A stretch of DNA of 64,000 bases from JBBATK01 sp039810585 (GTDB taxonomy: Bacteria; Bacteroidota; Ignavibacteria; Kapaibacteriales; NICIL-2): contig JBDHXF010000021.1 of assembly GCA_039810585.1 (NCBI GenBank), positions 1 to 64,000 on the forward strand. Direction: 5' to 3'. Of the stretch, positions 41,609-50,433 are shown in pieces (positions within the stretch are counted from its first letter, which is position 1; each line of letters starts with the position of its first letter). The position numbers and the translations under genes are program-made. The notes under the pieces are model-generated. The model was not told where the DNA came from. It saw only the letters and a program-made list of their open reading frames with translations, and did no database searches.

Positions 41609-43759
41609 TCAATTACTCATCGCCCGCAACTCGGAAAACGATTGCGTGCAGAGCACGTCTAAGTGGTTGAGCGCATCGTAGACCGAGGCGTCCACTCGGC
41701 CGGCGGCTGACTCTGTTTCGATATACAAGGCCAGTTCTCGTGCTCGTTTCATTCCCAGGTAAGTGAACTGAGATTTTAGGGTATGCGCAAATCGCTTGAG
41801 GTCTGCGTGCTGACCCATCTCAGCAGCCATCTTGAGTGAGTCCATCAGTTGCTGCGAGGTGTTCACGTACATACCAATGTACTTCTTCATACGCTGTTCA
41901 TCACCCTCACAGAAGTCTCGCAGAAAGCTCAAGTCGACCGATGGGTGCATTTCTTCAACCATGTGGTCGGAGGCGGGACTGATCTTCTCTTGTGTCGGCG
42001 AGTCTTGTGCCGAGCTCTGCGTTTGCGCATGCTGCGCTGTCTCAGCGGCGCCATGTTGGTGCAGAACCTGTGCAATTGTACGCAGCAGTTCATCCGGCCT
42101 GAAGGGCTTTACGACAAAGGAATTCATGCCGTACTCCAAACATCGATCCACGTCCTTGCCGATGGCCGATGCGGTGAGCGCAATGATGGGGATATTCTTG
42201 TGTGCATGAGCAGAGCCGCGAATGCGGCGCGTGCATTCATATCCGTCCATGCGAGGCATGTTCACATCCATCAAAATGATATCGAAGCTGTCGCGATGAA
42301 AGATCTCCAACGCATCCACACCGTCAATCGCTGTGTGAATGCGCGCACCCGGGATTTTCAATTGCAACGTGTCCGACGCCACCACACGATTGTACTCATC
42401 ATCGTCTACCACAAGAATCCGAACGTCGCGTAAGCTGTGCACGGCATCGCCGTTTTTCCCGGTATGTGAGGACGTTGCAGCCAGATCGTGCGTTGCGCGA
42501 TAGGGAATACGAAAACTGAAGATGGATCCACGACCGGGCTGACTACTGACGTTAATGCTTCCGTGTTGTAGTTCGACGAGTTGTTTCGAGATAGCCAGTC
42601 CCAGACCCGTGCCACCATGCGTTCTGGCTGTGCTGGCCTCCGCTTGTTGGAAGGATTGAAACAGCTTTGCCACTTGTTCCTCGGTCATGCCGGGACCACT
42701 ATCCTCGACACTGCATTCGATAAACTGAAAATCGGTCGCGTCGCCGTCGGTGTGTAAGGAGCCGGGTACTCCGTGAAAGACGCCCGGTACCGGTTGCACA
42801 CTGATGCGCACAAAACCACGCTCACTGAACTTGATAGCATTGCCTAGCAGGTTCACGATAATTTGATTGAGGCGAGTGGGGTCTCCCAGCACGAGAGCCG
42901 GGACGTCGTGGTGAATGTCGACCAGGAGCGATACGCTCTTTTCATCCGCCTTCACCTGCAAGGTTTGATGTACAAGGGCAACCACTTCGCGGATGCTGAA
43001 AGGAATGCTCTCAATCTCTAATTTTCCTGCCTGGATTTTTGAGAGATCGAGGATGTCGTTGATGATAACCAGGAGTATCTCCGACGCTCTGCGAATGCCT
43101 TGCAAGTACGCGAGTTGATCCTCCCGCGGGTGTTTTTCCAGGAGTAGATTGGTCATCCCCATTACGGCATTCATAGGCGTGCGTATTTCATGACTCATAT
43201 TGGCCAGAAATTCCTGCTCAAACTTTTCACTCTGTTCTGCCCGTGCACGCTGTTCTTCGGCGATTTCCTTTTGTTCTTTGTACAATCGGGTTTGCTCTTC
43301 TACCTGACGCTGCAATTGCAGTTCGCGCGAGCGAAGCTCATCAACTAAGGCATTGTCTTGCTCGCGCAGACGGGACGATAGCAAGGTGAGCATGTACAGC
43401 ATCAGATCCGTGGAGTCGTGCATGAGATTGAGCATGCCCTGACGGTCGATACAGACGATTTCCACTTCATCCATGGCGGAGATGGACACGGAGCGGGGTT
43501 TGGAATCGACGAGCGACATCTCCCCAAACAAATTAGGTGCGCTGATGGTAGCCAAACTGAAACCATCGCGATGAACGCGAACCTTGCCTTTGCTGAGGAT
43601 GCAAACGTGACTACTCTGTTCCTGTTCGCGAATGATGACATCGCCCGTCTTATATAGAACGTGCCTGATAAAGTCTGCGTTGCGTGTCAGGATCTCGGTG
43701 GAAAGCTGACGAAAACTCTCCAGCGTCGCGATGTGCTCACGTATGGAATCGATGGTCAT
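41609..43759 (-). CDS. Hybrid histidine kinase: cNMP-binding domain, HisKA, HATPase, receiver, Hpt
   Basis: 716 aa from the ATG at 43759 with GGAG upstream. Residues about 20-125 are a cyclic-nucleotide-binding fold (DVIIREQEQSSHVCILSKGKV, LFGEMSLVDSKPRSVS), then a coiled coil to about 195. HisKA has FLANMSHEIRTPMN; HATPase has LVNLLGNAIKFSERG and EDSGPGM; receiver has VVDDDEYNR and DIILMDVNMPRMDG; Hpt has KRFAHTLKSQFTYLG. All phosphorelay residues are present. The sensory input is probably cAMP/cGMP or a relative through the first domain. No downstream partner in the window; no transmembrane segment, so it is cytoplasmic. Confidence 0.92.
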   Translation of the reverse strand: MTIDSIREHIATLESFRQLSTEILTRNADFIRHVLYKTGDVIIREQEQSSHVCILSKGKVRVHRDGFSLATISAPNLFGEMSLVDSKPRSVSISAMDEVEIVCIDRQGMLNLMHDSTDLMLYMLTLLSSRLREQDNALVDELRSRELQLQRQVEEQTRLYKEQKEIAEEQRARAEQSEKFEQEFLANMSHEIRTPMNAVMGMTNLLLEKHPREDQLAYLQGIRRASEILLVIINDILDLSKIQAGKLEIESIPFSIREVVALVHQTLQVKADEKSVSLLVDIHHDVPALVLGDPTRLNQIIVNLLGNAIKFSERGFVRISVQPVPGVFHGVPGSLHTDGDATDFQFIECSVEDSGPGMTEEQVAKLFQSFQQAEASTARTHGGTGLGLAISKQLVELQHGSINVSSQPGRGSIFSFRIPYRATHDLAATSSHTGKNGDAVHSLRDVRILVVDDDEYNRVVASDTLQLKIPGARIHTAIDGVDALEIFHRDSFDIILMDVNMPRMDGYECTRRIRGSAHAHKNIPIIALTASAIGKDVDRCLEYGMNSFVVKPFRPDELLRTIAQVLHQHGAAETAQHAQTQSSAQDSPTQEKISPASDHMVEEMHPSVDLSFLRDFCEGDEQRMKKYIGMYVNTSQQLMDSLKMAAEMGQHADLKRFAHTLKSQFTYLGMKRARELALYIETESAAGRVDASVYDALNHLDVLCTQSFSELRAMSN

Positions 43760-43883
43760 AAGTCTCCGTGAATCAAATGACTTCCCTCTATTCTTTGCCG
43801 ACATGAGTTGGAAGACTGCGCAGCACAAAGATAGGCGCAAGGGCCAATAGCCGTAATTTTATGCTTTGGATTTTTTCCCGTCT

Positions 43884-45224
43884 ATGCCAAAACGTCCGCC
43901 CTCGTCTTCAGCCTCCCGCTCTTCCTCAGCTGCCTCTTCGCAGGAAGTGATTGCAGGAGTGCATCGTAGTGTCCTTCCAAATGGCTTGCGCGTTTTGTGC
44001 GAAACGGTTCCCGGAGCACACTCCTTCGCGCTTGGTATATGGGTGGACGTGGGGGCACGTGACGAGTCTGCCGAGCAATCCGGCATCGCGCACTTCATCG
44101 AGCACATGGTGTTTCGCGGATCGGAAACACGCAGTTCCTCACAAATCGCCTCAAGCTTTGAATCGCTCGGCGCCTATGTGAACGCCTTCACTGCGAAAGA
44201 ACAGACTTGTTATTACGTGCGGGCCTTGCCCGCCCACTTCGATCGGTGCTTGGACGTGTTGAGTGATGTTGTGCTGCATCCATTGTTCCGCGCAAAAGAC
44301 GTCAGCAAGGAGCGAACGGTCATCCTGGAGGAGTTGAAATCCTACGATGACGAGGCCGAAGAGCTCATACAGGACATGGCAGAACGAGCCTTGTTTGGCT
44401 CCCACTCTCTGGGTTTTCCCATCGCCGGCACTATTGACAGCGTTGCAAAACTTGGAGTGGGTGACTTGCAGCGATTCCATCGTCAACACTATCGCTCCGA
44501 CGCCATGGTGATTGCGGTGGCCGGTGCAGTCGATCATGAGCATGTGTTGCAGAGCGTGCAAAAACTCTTTCGAGCCAAGAGACCAAGTCAATCACGTCCG
44601 CGACGCGCATCGGCGCGGCGCGTACAAAGAAAAATTCTGACGACCGAGCGAGCATTCAGTCAAAGTCATCTCCTCATGGCACGGCGCACCAACGGTGTTC
44701 GCCATGCAGATCGTTGGGCTTTAGCCTTGCTCAATACGATTGTGGGGGATGGCATGAGCTCACGCTTGCATCAACGCATACGCGAGCGTACCGGAGCGGC
44801 TTATGCATTGTACTCATCTTTGCAATTGATGACGGACAGCGGTGTGTTCTCCATCTATGCGGGGACTGAACACGCCAGACTACAGAAAACCGAAACGTTG
44901 ATTGACAGAGAATTGACCTTGCTGCACAGCGACGGAGTAAAAAAGTCGGAGTTGGCTCGTGCAAAAGAACAACTCAAATCGAGCATGATTATGGGACTGG
45001 AAAGTATGTCGGCTCGCATGAATTCTCTTGCCAAGGCGGAGCTGGAGGAATTACACTTCGAGGATTTGGAGACGAGTCTTCGTGCCATTGATGCCGTGTC
45101 ACTGGAGGAGATGAACGCTTTGTGTCGTAGCCTGTGTCAGGTCGACGACTGGACGCGGGTACGAATCCACGGAACCGGCGACGCACACTCGGCTGAGTTG
45201 CCATTGAGCGGAGAACAGCGATGA
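43884..45224 (+). CDS. M16-family zinc metallopeptidase (processing-peptidase type)
   Basis: 446 aa from the ATG at 43884. The inverted zinc motif H70-F-I-E73-H74 lies in GIAHFIEHMVFRGSE, with the third ligand Glu in the SKERTVILEELKSYDDE region. The second half carries the usual catalytically inactive M16 fold (ALLNTIVGDGMSSRLHQRIRERTGAAYALYSS). No signal peptide; length fits the bacterial YmxG/PqqL-like group. It overlaps fmt by 4 bases, so the two are translationally coupled. Confidence 0.9.
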   Translation: MPKRPPSSSASRSSSAASSQEVIAGVHRSVLPNGLRVLCETVPGAHSFALGIWVDVGARDESAEQSGIAHFIEHMVFRGSETRSSSQIASSFESLGAYVNAFTAKEQTCYYVRALPAHFDRCLDVLSDVVLHPLFRAKDVSKERTVILEELKSYDDEAEELIQDMAERALFGSHSLGFPIAGTIDSVAKLGVGDLQRFHRQHYRSDAMVIAVAGAVDHEHVLQSVQKLFRAKRPSQSRPRRASARRVQRKILTTERAFSQSHLLMARRTNGVRHADRWALALLNTIVGDGMSSRLHQRIRERTGAAYALYSSLQLMTDSGVFSIYAGTEHARLQKTETLIDRELTLLHSDGVKKSELARAKEQLKSSMIMGLESMSARMNSLAKAELEELHFEDLETSLRAIDAVSLEEMNALCRSLCQVDDWTRVRIHGTGDAHSAELPLSGEQR

Positions 45225-46180
45225 GCACCGAGAAACCAGTCATTGTTTTCATGGGCACCGCCGAATTTGGCGTTCCGGCTTTGCGAGCCTTGCACGAGAA
45301 GTTTGGCGTCCGTGCCGTGGTAACGGTGCCGGATAAGGCTGCGGGAAGGGGACGAGTTCTTCAACCCAGTGCTGTCAAACGCTGTGCGCTTGAGCTCGGT
45401 ATTGAGTCGATCCTCCAACCGATGTCCTTGCGCGATCCAGATTTCGAGCAACAGATACGCGAGCTCCGACCTGACATCATCTGCGTCATCGCGTTTCGTA
45501 TTCTCCCGTCGTCCATCTATACACTGGCCTCCAAAGCAGCGTTTAACGTGCATGCCAGCTTGCTCCCCAAATTCCGCGGTGCTGCGCCCATAAATCACGC
45601 CATCATGAAGGGTGAGAAGGAGACTGGAGTGACGGCTTTTGTGTTGAACGATGTGGTTGACACCGGCAACATCCTCCTGCAAGAACGCTGTGGTATTGAA
45701 GAAAACATGACCGCCGGAGAACTCTACGTACTCCTCATGCCCCTTGCCGCCAACGCCGCAGTGAGAAGTGTTGAGATGTTGATGAATGAGTCGTGGCGGG
45801 CGCAACAACAAGATGAGACAATGGCTAGTCCCGCACCCAAGGTGTGGAGAGAATTCAGCGCCATTCCTTGGGATAAGTCGGCCGATGAAGTGCGTCACTT
45901 CATCCATGGCCTTTCGCCCACGCCGTGTGCATGGACGATGATGGGCAACGAGCGATTGAAAATTTATTATGTGGTCGCCGGAACAATGTCACTGGAAGCC
46001 GGACACTGGCGCATACACAACGGGAGCTGGCAGGTGGGATGTGCCGATGGCTCCGTGGAGCTGCGAGGAATTCAACTCCCCAACAAAGCCGCGGTTCATG
46101 CAGAAGATTTTATTCGGGGATGGCGCGGAGCGCGGGAAGGACAGTTCGGTATGCCGGAGTCGAACACGTCAGCTCCTTGA
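45221..46180 (+). CDS. fmt: Methionyl-tRNA formyltransferase
   Basis: 319 aa from the ATG at 45221 (GGAG upstream, ATGA overlap with the protease). It formylates initiator Met-tRNA using 10-formyl-THF. N-terminal formyltransferase domain: VFMGTAEFGVPALRAL, PDKAAGRGRVLQPSAVK, NVHASLLPKFRGAAPINHAIMKGEKETGVTAF (catalytic Asn/His region) and DTGNILLQ. The C-terminal OB-like domain starts near residue 210 (LSPTPCAWT) and ends in FIRGWRGAREGQFG. Neighbour order protease-fmt is normal coupling without a functional link. Confidence 0.96.
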   Translation: MSTEKPVIVFMGTAEFGVPALRALHEKFGVRAVVTVPDKAAGRGRVLQPSAVKRCALELGIESILQPMSLRDPDFEQQIRELRPDIICVIAFRILPSSIYTLASKAAFNVHASLLPKFRGAAPINHAIMKGEKETGVTAFVLNDVVDTGNILLQERCGIEENMTAGELYVLLMPLAANAAVRSVEMLMNESWRAQQQDETMASPAPKVWREFSAIPWDKSADEVRHFIHGLSPTPCAWTMMGNERLKIYYVVAGTMSLEAGHWRIHNGSWQVGCADGSVELRGIQLPNKAAVHAEDFIRGWRGAREGQFGMPESNTSAP

Positions 46181-46379
46181 GCCCTTCGCTTTGGATTGAC
46201 TGAGCTCGAAACAACAAGAAGCGACAGGTTAATATTTCGTGAATTCCGGCGCATGGTTTTTTGGGGGACACGGAGCATACTAATTTACCACTGGCGTTCC
46301 GTCAGGTTCTGTTTTCACCACTGCACCAGTGAACGCCGGATAGCTATCACCATGGCCCTAAGAGGCTGCTAACGTACTG

Positions 46380-47156
46380 ATGCTAAGTCTTCGAGAATTT
46401 GTCCTCCGAAACCCTCGCTTCGTGGTCGCTCATCGCGGCGCCTCCGGCAGCGCGCCCGAAAACACGCTTGCAGCCTTACGCGAGGCTATTCGTGTTGGCG
46501 CTCAGATGGTGGAAATCGACGTGCGACTCACCTCGGATAAGCAGGTGGTATTGTTGCATGATCATGTGGTGGGAAGAACCACGACGGGTAGCGGGCAAAT
46601 GAAGAATCTGAGTCTCGATGAACTTCGATCCTTCGATGCCGGTGCATGGTTCGGTGAACAATTTAGCGGAGAACAAATTCCACTTCTCGGTGAGGCGCTG
46701 GACTTGTTGCGAGCAAACGAATGCTACGTCAACATCGAGATTAAACCTCCGTCGGAGGATGAAGACTTTCAAGAGCGCATCGAACGTATTGTTGACATCG
46801 TGCTGCAGAGCGACATGTTCAGCAACACTCTCTTCGGCTCCTTCCACCATCATTCTCTTAGGTTATTGAAGGATCAATATCCGGATGCACACACGGCAGC
46901 CATCCACTTGCCGCACGACACTCGATTACCCTCTGAAGTCGCGGCTGAAATCGGCTGCGAAGCCTACGTCTGCTCACTACGCGAATGCACGCACAAGCGC
47001 TGCGACGATGCCATTGTGCATGGCCTGTACATGGGCGTGTATGGAGTGGATACGGAGGAAGACTATTACCAAGTGATGAAGTATCCGGTTACCGCTCTGG
47101 TGTCCAACTATCCTGAGCGTCTCGTCCCATTGCTGGCTCGTCAGCGTCATGCCTGA
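46380..47156 (+). CDS. Glycerophosphodiester phosphodiesterase
   Basis: 258 aa. It hydrolyses glycerophosphodiesters to glycerol 3-phosphate and alcohol. The TIM-barrel signature VVAHRGASGSAPENTLAALREAIRVGAQMVEIDVRLT contains catalytic His18 and Arg19 and the Glu-Ile-Asp metal ligands; LLHDHVVGRTTTGSG and VNIEIKPPSEDE complete the site. No signal peptide, so cytosolic. It overlaps the following methyltransferase by 8 bases. It is much closer to canonical GDPD than the phospholipase D-like protein at 21218. Confidence 0.9.
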   Translation: MLSLREFVLRNPRFVVAHRGASGSAPENTLAALREAIRVGAQMVEIDVRLTSDKQVVLLHDHVVGRTTTGSGQMKNLSLDELRSFDAGAWFGEQFSGEQIPLLGEALDLLRANECYVNIEIKPPSEDEDFQERIERIVDIVLQSDMFSNTLFGSFHHHSLRLLKDQYPDAHTAAIHLPHDTRLPSEVAAEIGCEAYVCSLRECTHKRCDDAIVHGLYMGVYGVDTEEDYYQVMKYPVTALVSNYPERLVPLLARQRHA

Positions 47157-47898
47157 GCGTGTGAGTGTGAGAGACGCAGAGTCGGATGACCTCGTTCTTA
47201 GCCTGAAGGAGGCGACGGTGTTTCATCAGGCGGCGGCTGACGAAGTACGACTCCGTGCACTGTGGTCCAAGCATGTGCTGCACTCCTACCGTAAACCAAT
47301 CTCCGACCATACGCGTGACGTGTTCAATCGGCATGCAAGGCGACTCAAGGAAGCATCAGACCGTCAGAGCATGATCTTGGATTCCGGATGCGGAACCGCG
47401 CGCAGCACGCGAATGCTTGCGGAGCGCTTTGCCGACTGCTTGGTGGTGGGAGTCGATCGATCGGCTGCCCGACTCTCGTCAGCCCCGAATCTGCCTGACA
47501 ACGCCCTCTGCCTACGCGCCGAACTGAGCGATTTTTGGCGTCTTTGCCATGAACACTCACTACGTTTTCGCAAGCACTTTGTGCTCTACCCAAATCCTTA
47601 TCCCAAGTCCGAACATCTGCTGCGACGCTGGCATGCACACCCCGTGTTCAGCACAATGCTGGACCTATCAGCGGAGCTGGAACTCAGAACCAATATGCCA
47701 TGGTATGCCCGAGAGTGGTCGTGTGTACTGTCATGTGCAGGCTGGACGACGAAGTCGGCTACACTTGACCTCAACGCTGATATTCTCGACCACGAAGCGA
47801 TGAGTGCCTTTGAGCGGAAATACGGAATGGATGGGCAGACGCTCTGGCAGGTGGTGGCACACGAGCCAGTTCGAGCGAAGCTCGGTAAGAATCCGTAA
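47149..47898 (+). CDS. TrmB-like SAM-dependent methyltransferase
   Basis: 249 aa from the ATG at 47149, which overlaps the GDPD stop. A Rossmann SAM-binding motif is present (ILDSGCGTARSTRML, then VGVDRSAARL). The segment HFVLYPNPYPKSEHLLRRWHAHPVF is typical of tRNA (guanine-N7) methyltransferase-like enzymes (YPNPwPK...RWH.HP). The N-terminal 50 residues diverge from classic TrmB and the rest is slightly longer, so the exact substrate is uncertain, tRNA being the likely one. Confidence 0.8.
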   Translation: MPERVSVRDAESDDLVLSLKEATVFHQAAADEVRLRALWSKHVLHSYRKPISDHTRDVFNRHARRLKEASDRQSMILDSGCGTARSTRMLAERFADCLVVGVDRSAARLSSAPNLPDNALCLRAELSDFWRLCHEHSLRFRKHFVLYPNPYPKSEHLLRRWHAHPVFSTMLDLSAELELRTNMPWYAREWSCVLSCAGWTTKSATLDLNADILDHEAMSAFERKYGMDGQTLWQVVAHEPVRAKLGKNP

Positions 47899-48010
47899 AA
47901 ATTCGGATTTGAACATGCGCTCTCAAGCGGTTATGTTCGTGATTCGACAGATGCGCCGCGCCTCAAGTTCGAGCGACACAGCACCAATCCATTACTACTC
48001 GCAACGGATT

Positions 48011-49216
48011 ATGAAAGCACTCTTCTCACTTCTGACACTGTGTGCCATGGCTCTGATTTTTCAAGCCTGTGCTACACCGGATCACCAACAGTACGGCTGC
48101 GGTTCAGCCGCTGAGGATGGTCGTTTTACCATTGGCACCGGCTCAAAGCGCCTGATGTACGGCTATCCGTCGCCGCACTCCACCTCGCACTTTGTGCTCT
48201 CGGTGAATGGAAAATATGCTTCCAATAATCCTTGCTTGCATACTGCGGATGGACCGGTGACGTACCTCTATGGTCGTCAGCAGAAGTGGGGTGAGGGTGG
48301 TTCGTTGTTCTCGAAAATTGAGTACGACTTCGAGGGAGTAACCCTGACGCAGCAGCTGATACCTGTGGACAAGAGTTTCCGTGATGTTGAGCCCGGGAGT
48401 TTCGGACAGTACTACCGCATCGAATACACGATGGAAAACAATAGTGCGCAGGATGTGAAAGCCGGACTGACCTTGCTCATCGACACGATGATTGATACGA
48501 ACGACGGCGCTGCGATGGAAGCCGATGGCACCAAAGTGAGTACCGAAACGGATTTTAAGGGCAATAATGTACCGGGTGAGATTCTGGTGTATAAGACCGC
48601 CGGAGTGAAGAGTGACCTCGTTGCATCAGCCGTCACCGACAAGGGAAAAGTGGTAAAGCCGGACGAACTCTGCGTGGGTCGCTGGCGCAATTTTTACCCG
48701 ACCGTATGGAATATTACTGCCAACAACGAGCAATTCGGAGACAGTGGTTTGATGTTTAAGTGGGACGAGCAAACCATTCCGTCCCATCAGTCACGCTACG
48801 TGGCAACGCATTACGGATTGCCGACGTTCAGCAACGGCGAAATACAAATGAAGAGCTTCGATCCGTTGGTCAAGCGCGCAACCGCGCAAGTGTATTACGA
48901 GTTTGCAGATGATAAACTCTCAGATGAGGCTCGCCAATCCCTGAACACCCTCGTCAGCGGTGGCAATATTGCGGGTATATTTGTTGAAGTACATACCGAC
49001 GCAGTCGGTTCGGATGCAAACAACGTCAAGCTGGCTCAACGTCGTGGCGAAAGCGTTGTGAAGTATCTGGAGTCCATGAACATCAGTCGCGATCTGGTGA
49101 TCGTCAAAGCCTTCGGCGCACAATTCGCCGATAAAACCTTCGCCTCCGTAAAAGGTGGTAAAGCGGAAGATCGTCGGGCTGATGTGACGGTGTACACCAA
49201 AGAAGCAACAAACTAA
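48011..49216 (+). CDS. OmpA-domain lipoprotein
   Basis: 401 aa from the ATG at 48011 (MKALFSLLTLCAMALIFQAC, lipobox with Cys20). A long beta-rich domain follows (HFVLSVNGKYASNN, DGPVTYLYGRQQK, VTLTQQLIPVDKSFRDVEPG, YYRIEYTMENNSAQDVKAG, LIDTMIDTNDG). The C-terminal 110 residues are OmpA-like: VYYEFADDKLSDEARQSLNT, VEVHTDAVGSDANNVKLAQRR and EDRRADVTVY, giving peptidoglycan binding. It is thus an outer-membrane-to-wall linker. Its large N-terminal domain is not from a family recognised here. Followed 5 bases later by a short hairpin. Confidence 0.75.
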   Translation: MKALFSLLTLCAMALIFQACATPDHQQYGCGSAAEDGRFTIGTGSKRLMYGYPSPHSTSHFVLSVNGKYASNNPCLHTADGPVTYLYGRQQKWGEGGSLFSKIEYDFEGVTLTQQLIPVDKSFRDVEPGSFGQYYRIEYTMENNSAQDVKAGLTLLIDTMIDTNDGAAMEADGTKVSTETDFKGNNVPGEILVYKTAGVKSDLVASAVTDKGKVVKPDELCVGRWRNFYPTVWNITANNEQFGDSGLMFKWDEQTIPSHQSRYVATHYGLPTFSNGEIQMKSFDPLVKRATAQVYYEFADDKLSDEARQSLNTLVSGGNIAGIFVEVHTDAVGSDANNVKLAQRRGESVVKYLESMNISRDLVIVKAFGAQFADKTFASVKGGKAEDRRADVTVYTKEATN

Positions 49217-49220
49217 ACCC

Positions 49221-49243
49221 GACGAGAGCACTCCGATCTCGTC
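49221..49243 (+). terminator. Short hairpin after the OmpA-lipoprotein gene
   Basis: GACGAGA (49221-49227), 9-base loop, TCTCGTC (49237-49243). A 7-bp stem without a T-tract; weak terminator or chance. Confidence 0.3.
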
Positions 49244-49255
49244 CCCCGAGCCGGA

Positions 49256-49840
49256 ATGCCCCTACGCCCACGCATCGTCATCATCATCTTGCTCTGCACC
49301 TTGTGTTGTGCAGTGCGGGCGTGGACTGCATCGCCGACAAATTTTCAGATTCAGGATTCACTTCTCAAACTGGCTGCGCAGCAGGTACGTACGCAGCTGG
49401 CCGCAGTACGATCTCCGGCACTACGACTCCGCTGCTCCGATCATCCCGCGCGATGGTTGGTGGAACAGCAATTGCGTTCTGCCTTAGGGGAGGCGAGTCT
49501 GGTCACGAGCGACAGCTCATCCGGATTCCTGGACGTCGGCATTGCCGATGTTGCCGTCCGCTACGCCTCGGTCCCCGATCGCGATTCGCTGCTTCGCACC
49601 ATTCACGTGGAGCTGCGCTGTGCGGCCGCCGGACGGCAACTGAGCGACATTAGTCTGCAACGCTCAGATCTCGTGGCGCGAAGCGATCAGAGTCTTTTGG
49701 AAAATCCCGGCTACGCCTTTTGTTCGGCACCTTTACCGGCCGTTCAACGTTCCACATGGGACGACATCCTGGAGCCCGTCGTGGTGCTTGCTGCTCTTGC
49801 TACCACCGTTATTGTGCTCTTTAGCGTGCGCTCTCAGTAA
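49256..49840 (+). CDS. Membrane-linked protein of unknown function
   Basis: 194 aa from the ATG at 49256. Signal-like N-terminus (RIVIIILLCTLCCAVRAWTA) and a C-terminal membrane helix (EPVVVLAALATTVIVLFSVRSQ), so the central 120 residues lie between. The middle is arginine/serine rich with HPARWLVEQQLRSALGEASLV and DVGIADVAVRYAS, resembling small LptE-like or envelope proteins; no family match is claimed. It follows the OmpA lipoprotein by 39 bases and may share its transcript. Confidence 0.5.
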   Translation: MPLRPRIVIIILLCTLCCAVRAWTASPTNFQIQDSLLKLAAQQVRTQLAAVRSPALRLRCSDHPARWLVEQQLRSALGEASLVTSDSSSGFLDVGIADVAVRYASVPDRDSLLRTIHVELRCAAAGRQLSDISLQRSDLVARSDQSLLENPGYAFCSAPLPAVQRSTWDDILEPVVVLAALATTVIVLFSVRSQ

Positions 49841-49908
49841 ACCGTAACGCAAACGCTCTACAACGAAGACTCATACTCCGCGGATTTCTACCGACTATTA
49901 TTCCTGCT

Positions 49909-50340
49909 ATGATCATTTCTGAAGACACCCTTGCTGTCGTTGAATACTTGGACGCTTTTAGCGAGCAATCGCTTCGCAAGAAAAACGACGTTTCCGCGCT
50001 GCTCGAAATTGCCGCCCAACAACTCGACGACGAACGCATTATTGGCCTCAGCTTCCACGGCTCGGCTTTATGGAAAGTCTTCTCCCTCATGCGCAAGAGC
50101 ACTCCCGGCAGCGACGGCTTCGCCAAACTGGAAACAGAGTTTGCCGCCTCCATGAACCACATGCGCGAACACATCATGGCCCTCAGCGAGTTTAGTGACG
50201 ACGAAACCCGTCAGCGCTTCTACGATGTCTACCTGCACGTCCACACCGGCAGCATCCGCAACATCTGCGACCTGGCCCACGACTTCCACCATTTCAAAGA
50301 ACTACAAAACCGTCTCAAACACGGGGAAGACAAACCCTGA
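49909..50340 (+). CDS. Cytoplasmic helical protein of unknown function
   Basis: 143 aa from the ATG at 49909. Probably all-helical: DTLAVVEYLDAFSEQSLRKKND, SALLEIAAQQLDDERIIGLSF, HMREHIMALSEFSDDETRQRFYD, ending HDFHHFKELQNRLKHG. It has several conserved-looking histidines late (HVHTGSIRNICDLAHDFHHF), suggestive of a metal or haem site, but no family match. No signal peptide. It follows the preceding unknown by 68 bases on the same strand. Confidence 0.55.
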   Translation: MIISEDTLAVVEYLDAFSEQSLRKKNDVSALLEIAAQQLDDERIIGLSFHGSALWKVFSLMRKSTPGSDGFAKLETEFAASMNHMREHIMALSEFSDDETRQRFYDVYLHVHTGSIRNICDLAHDFHHFKELQNRLKHGEDKP

Positions 50341-50358
50341 GGCAGAAGTTCAGCAAGA

Positions 50359-50384
50359 GATTTTTTTTCATGCAGCTTCGCTGC
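50359..50384. repeat. REP-like palindrome, minus orientation (family 1)
   Basis: On the minus strand GCAGC, loop GAA, GCTGC, then ATGAAAAAAAATC. It has the same loop-and-tail pattern as the other copies but a short 5-bp stem. Confidence 0.5.
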
Positions 50385-50433
50385 GATGATGAGAGGGAGT
50401 GGGGAGGTGCCGGTAATGGAGGAAATATTGACT

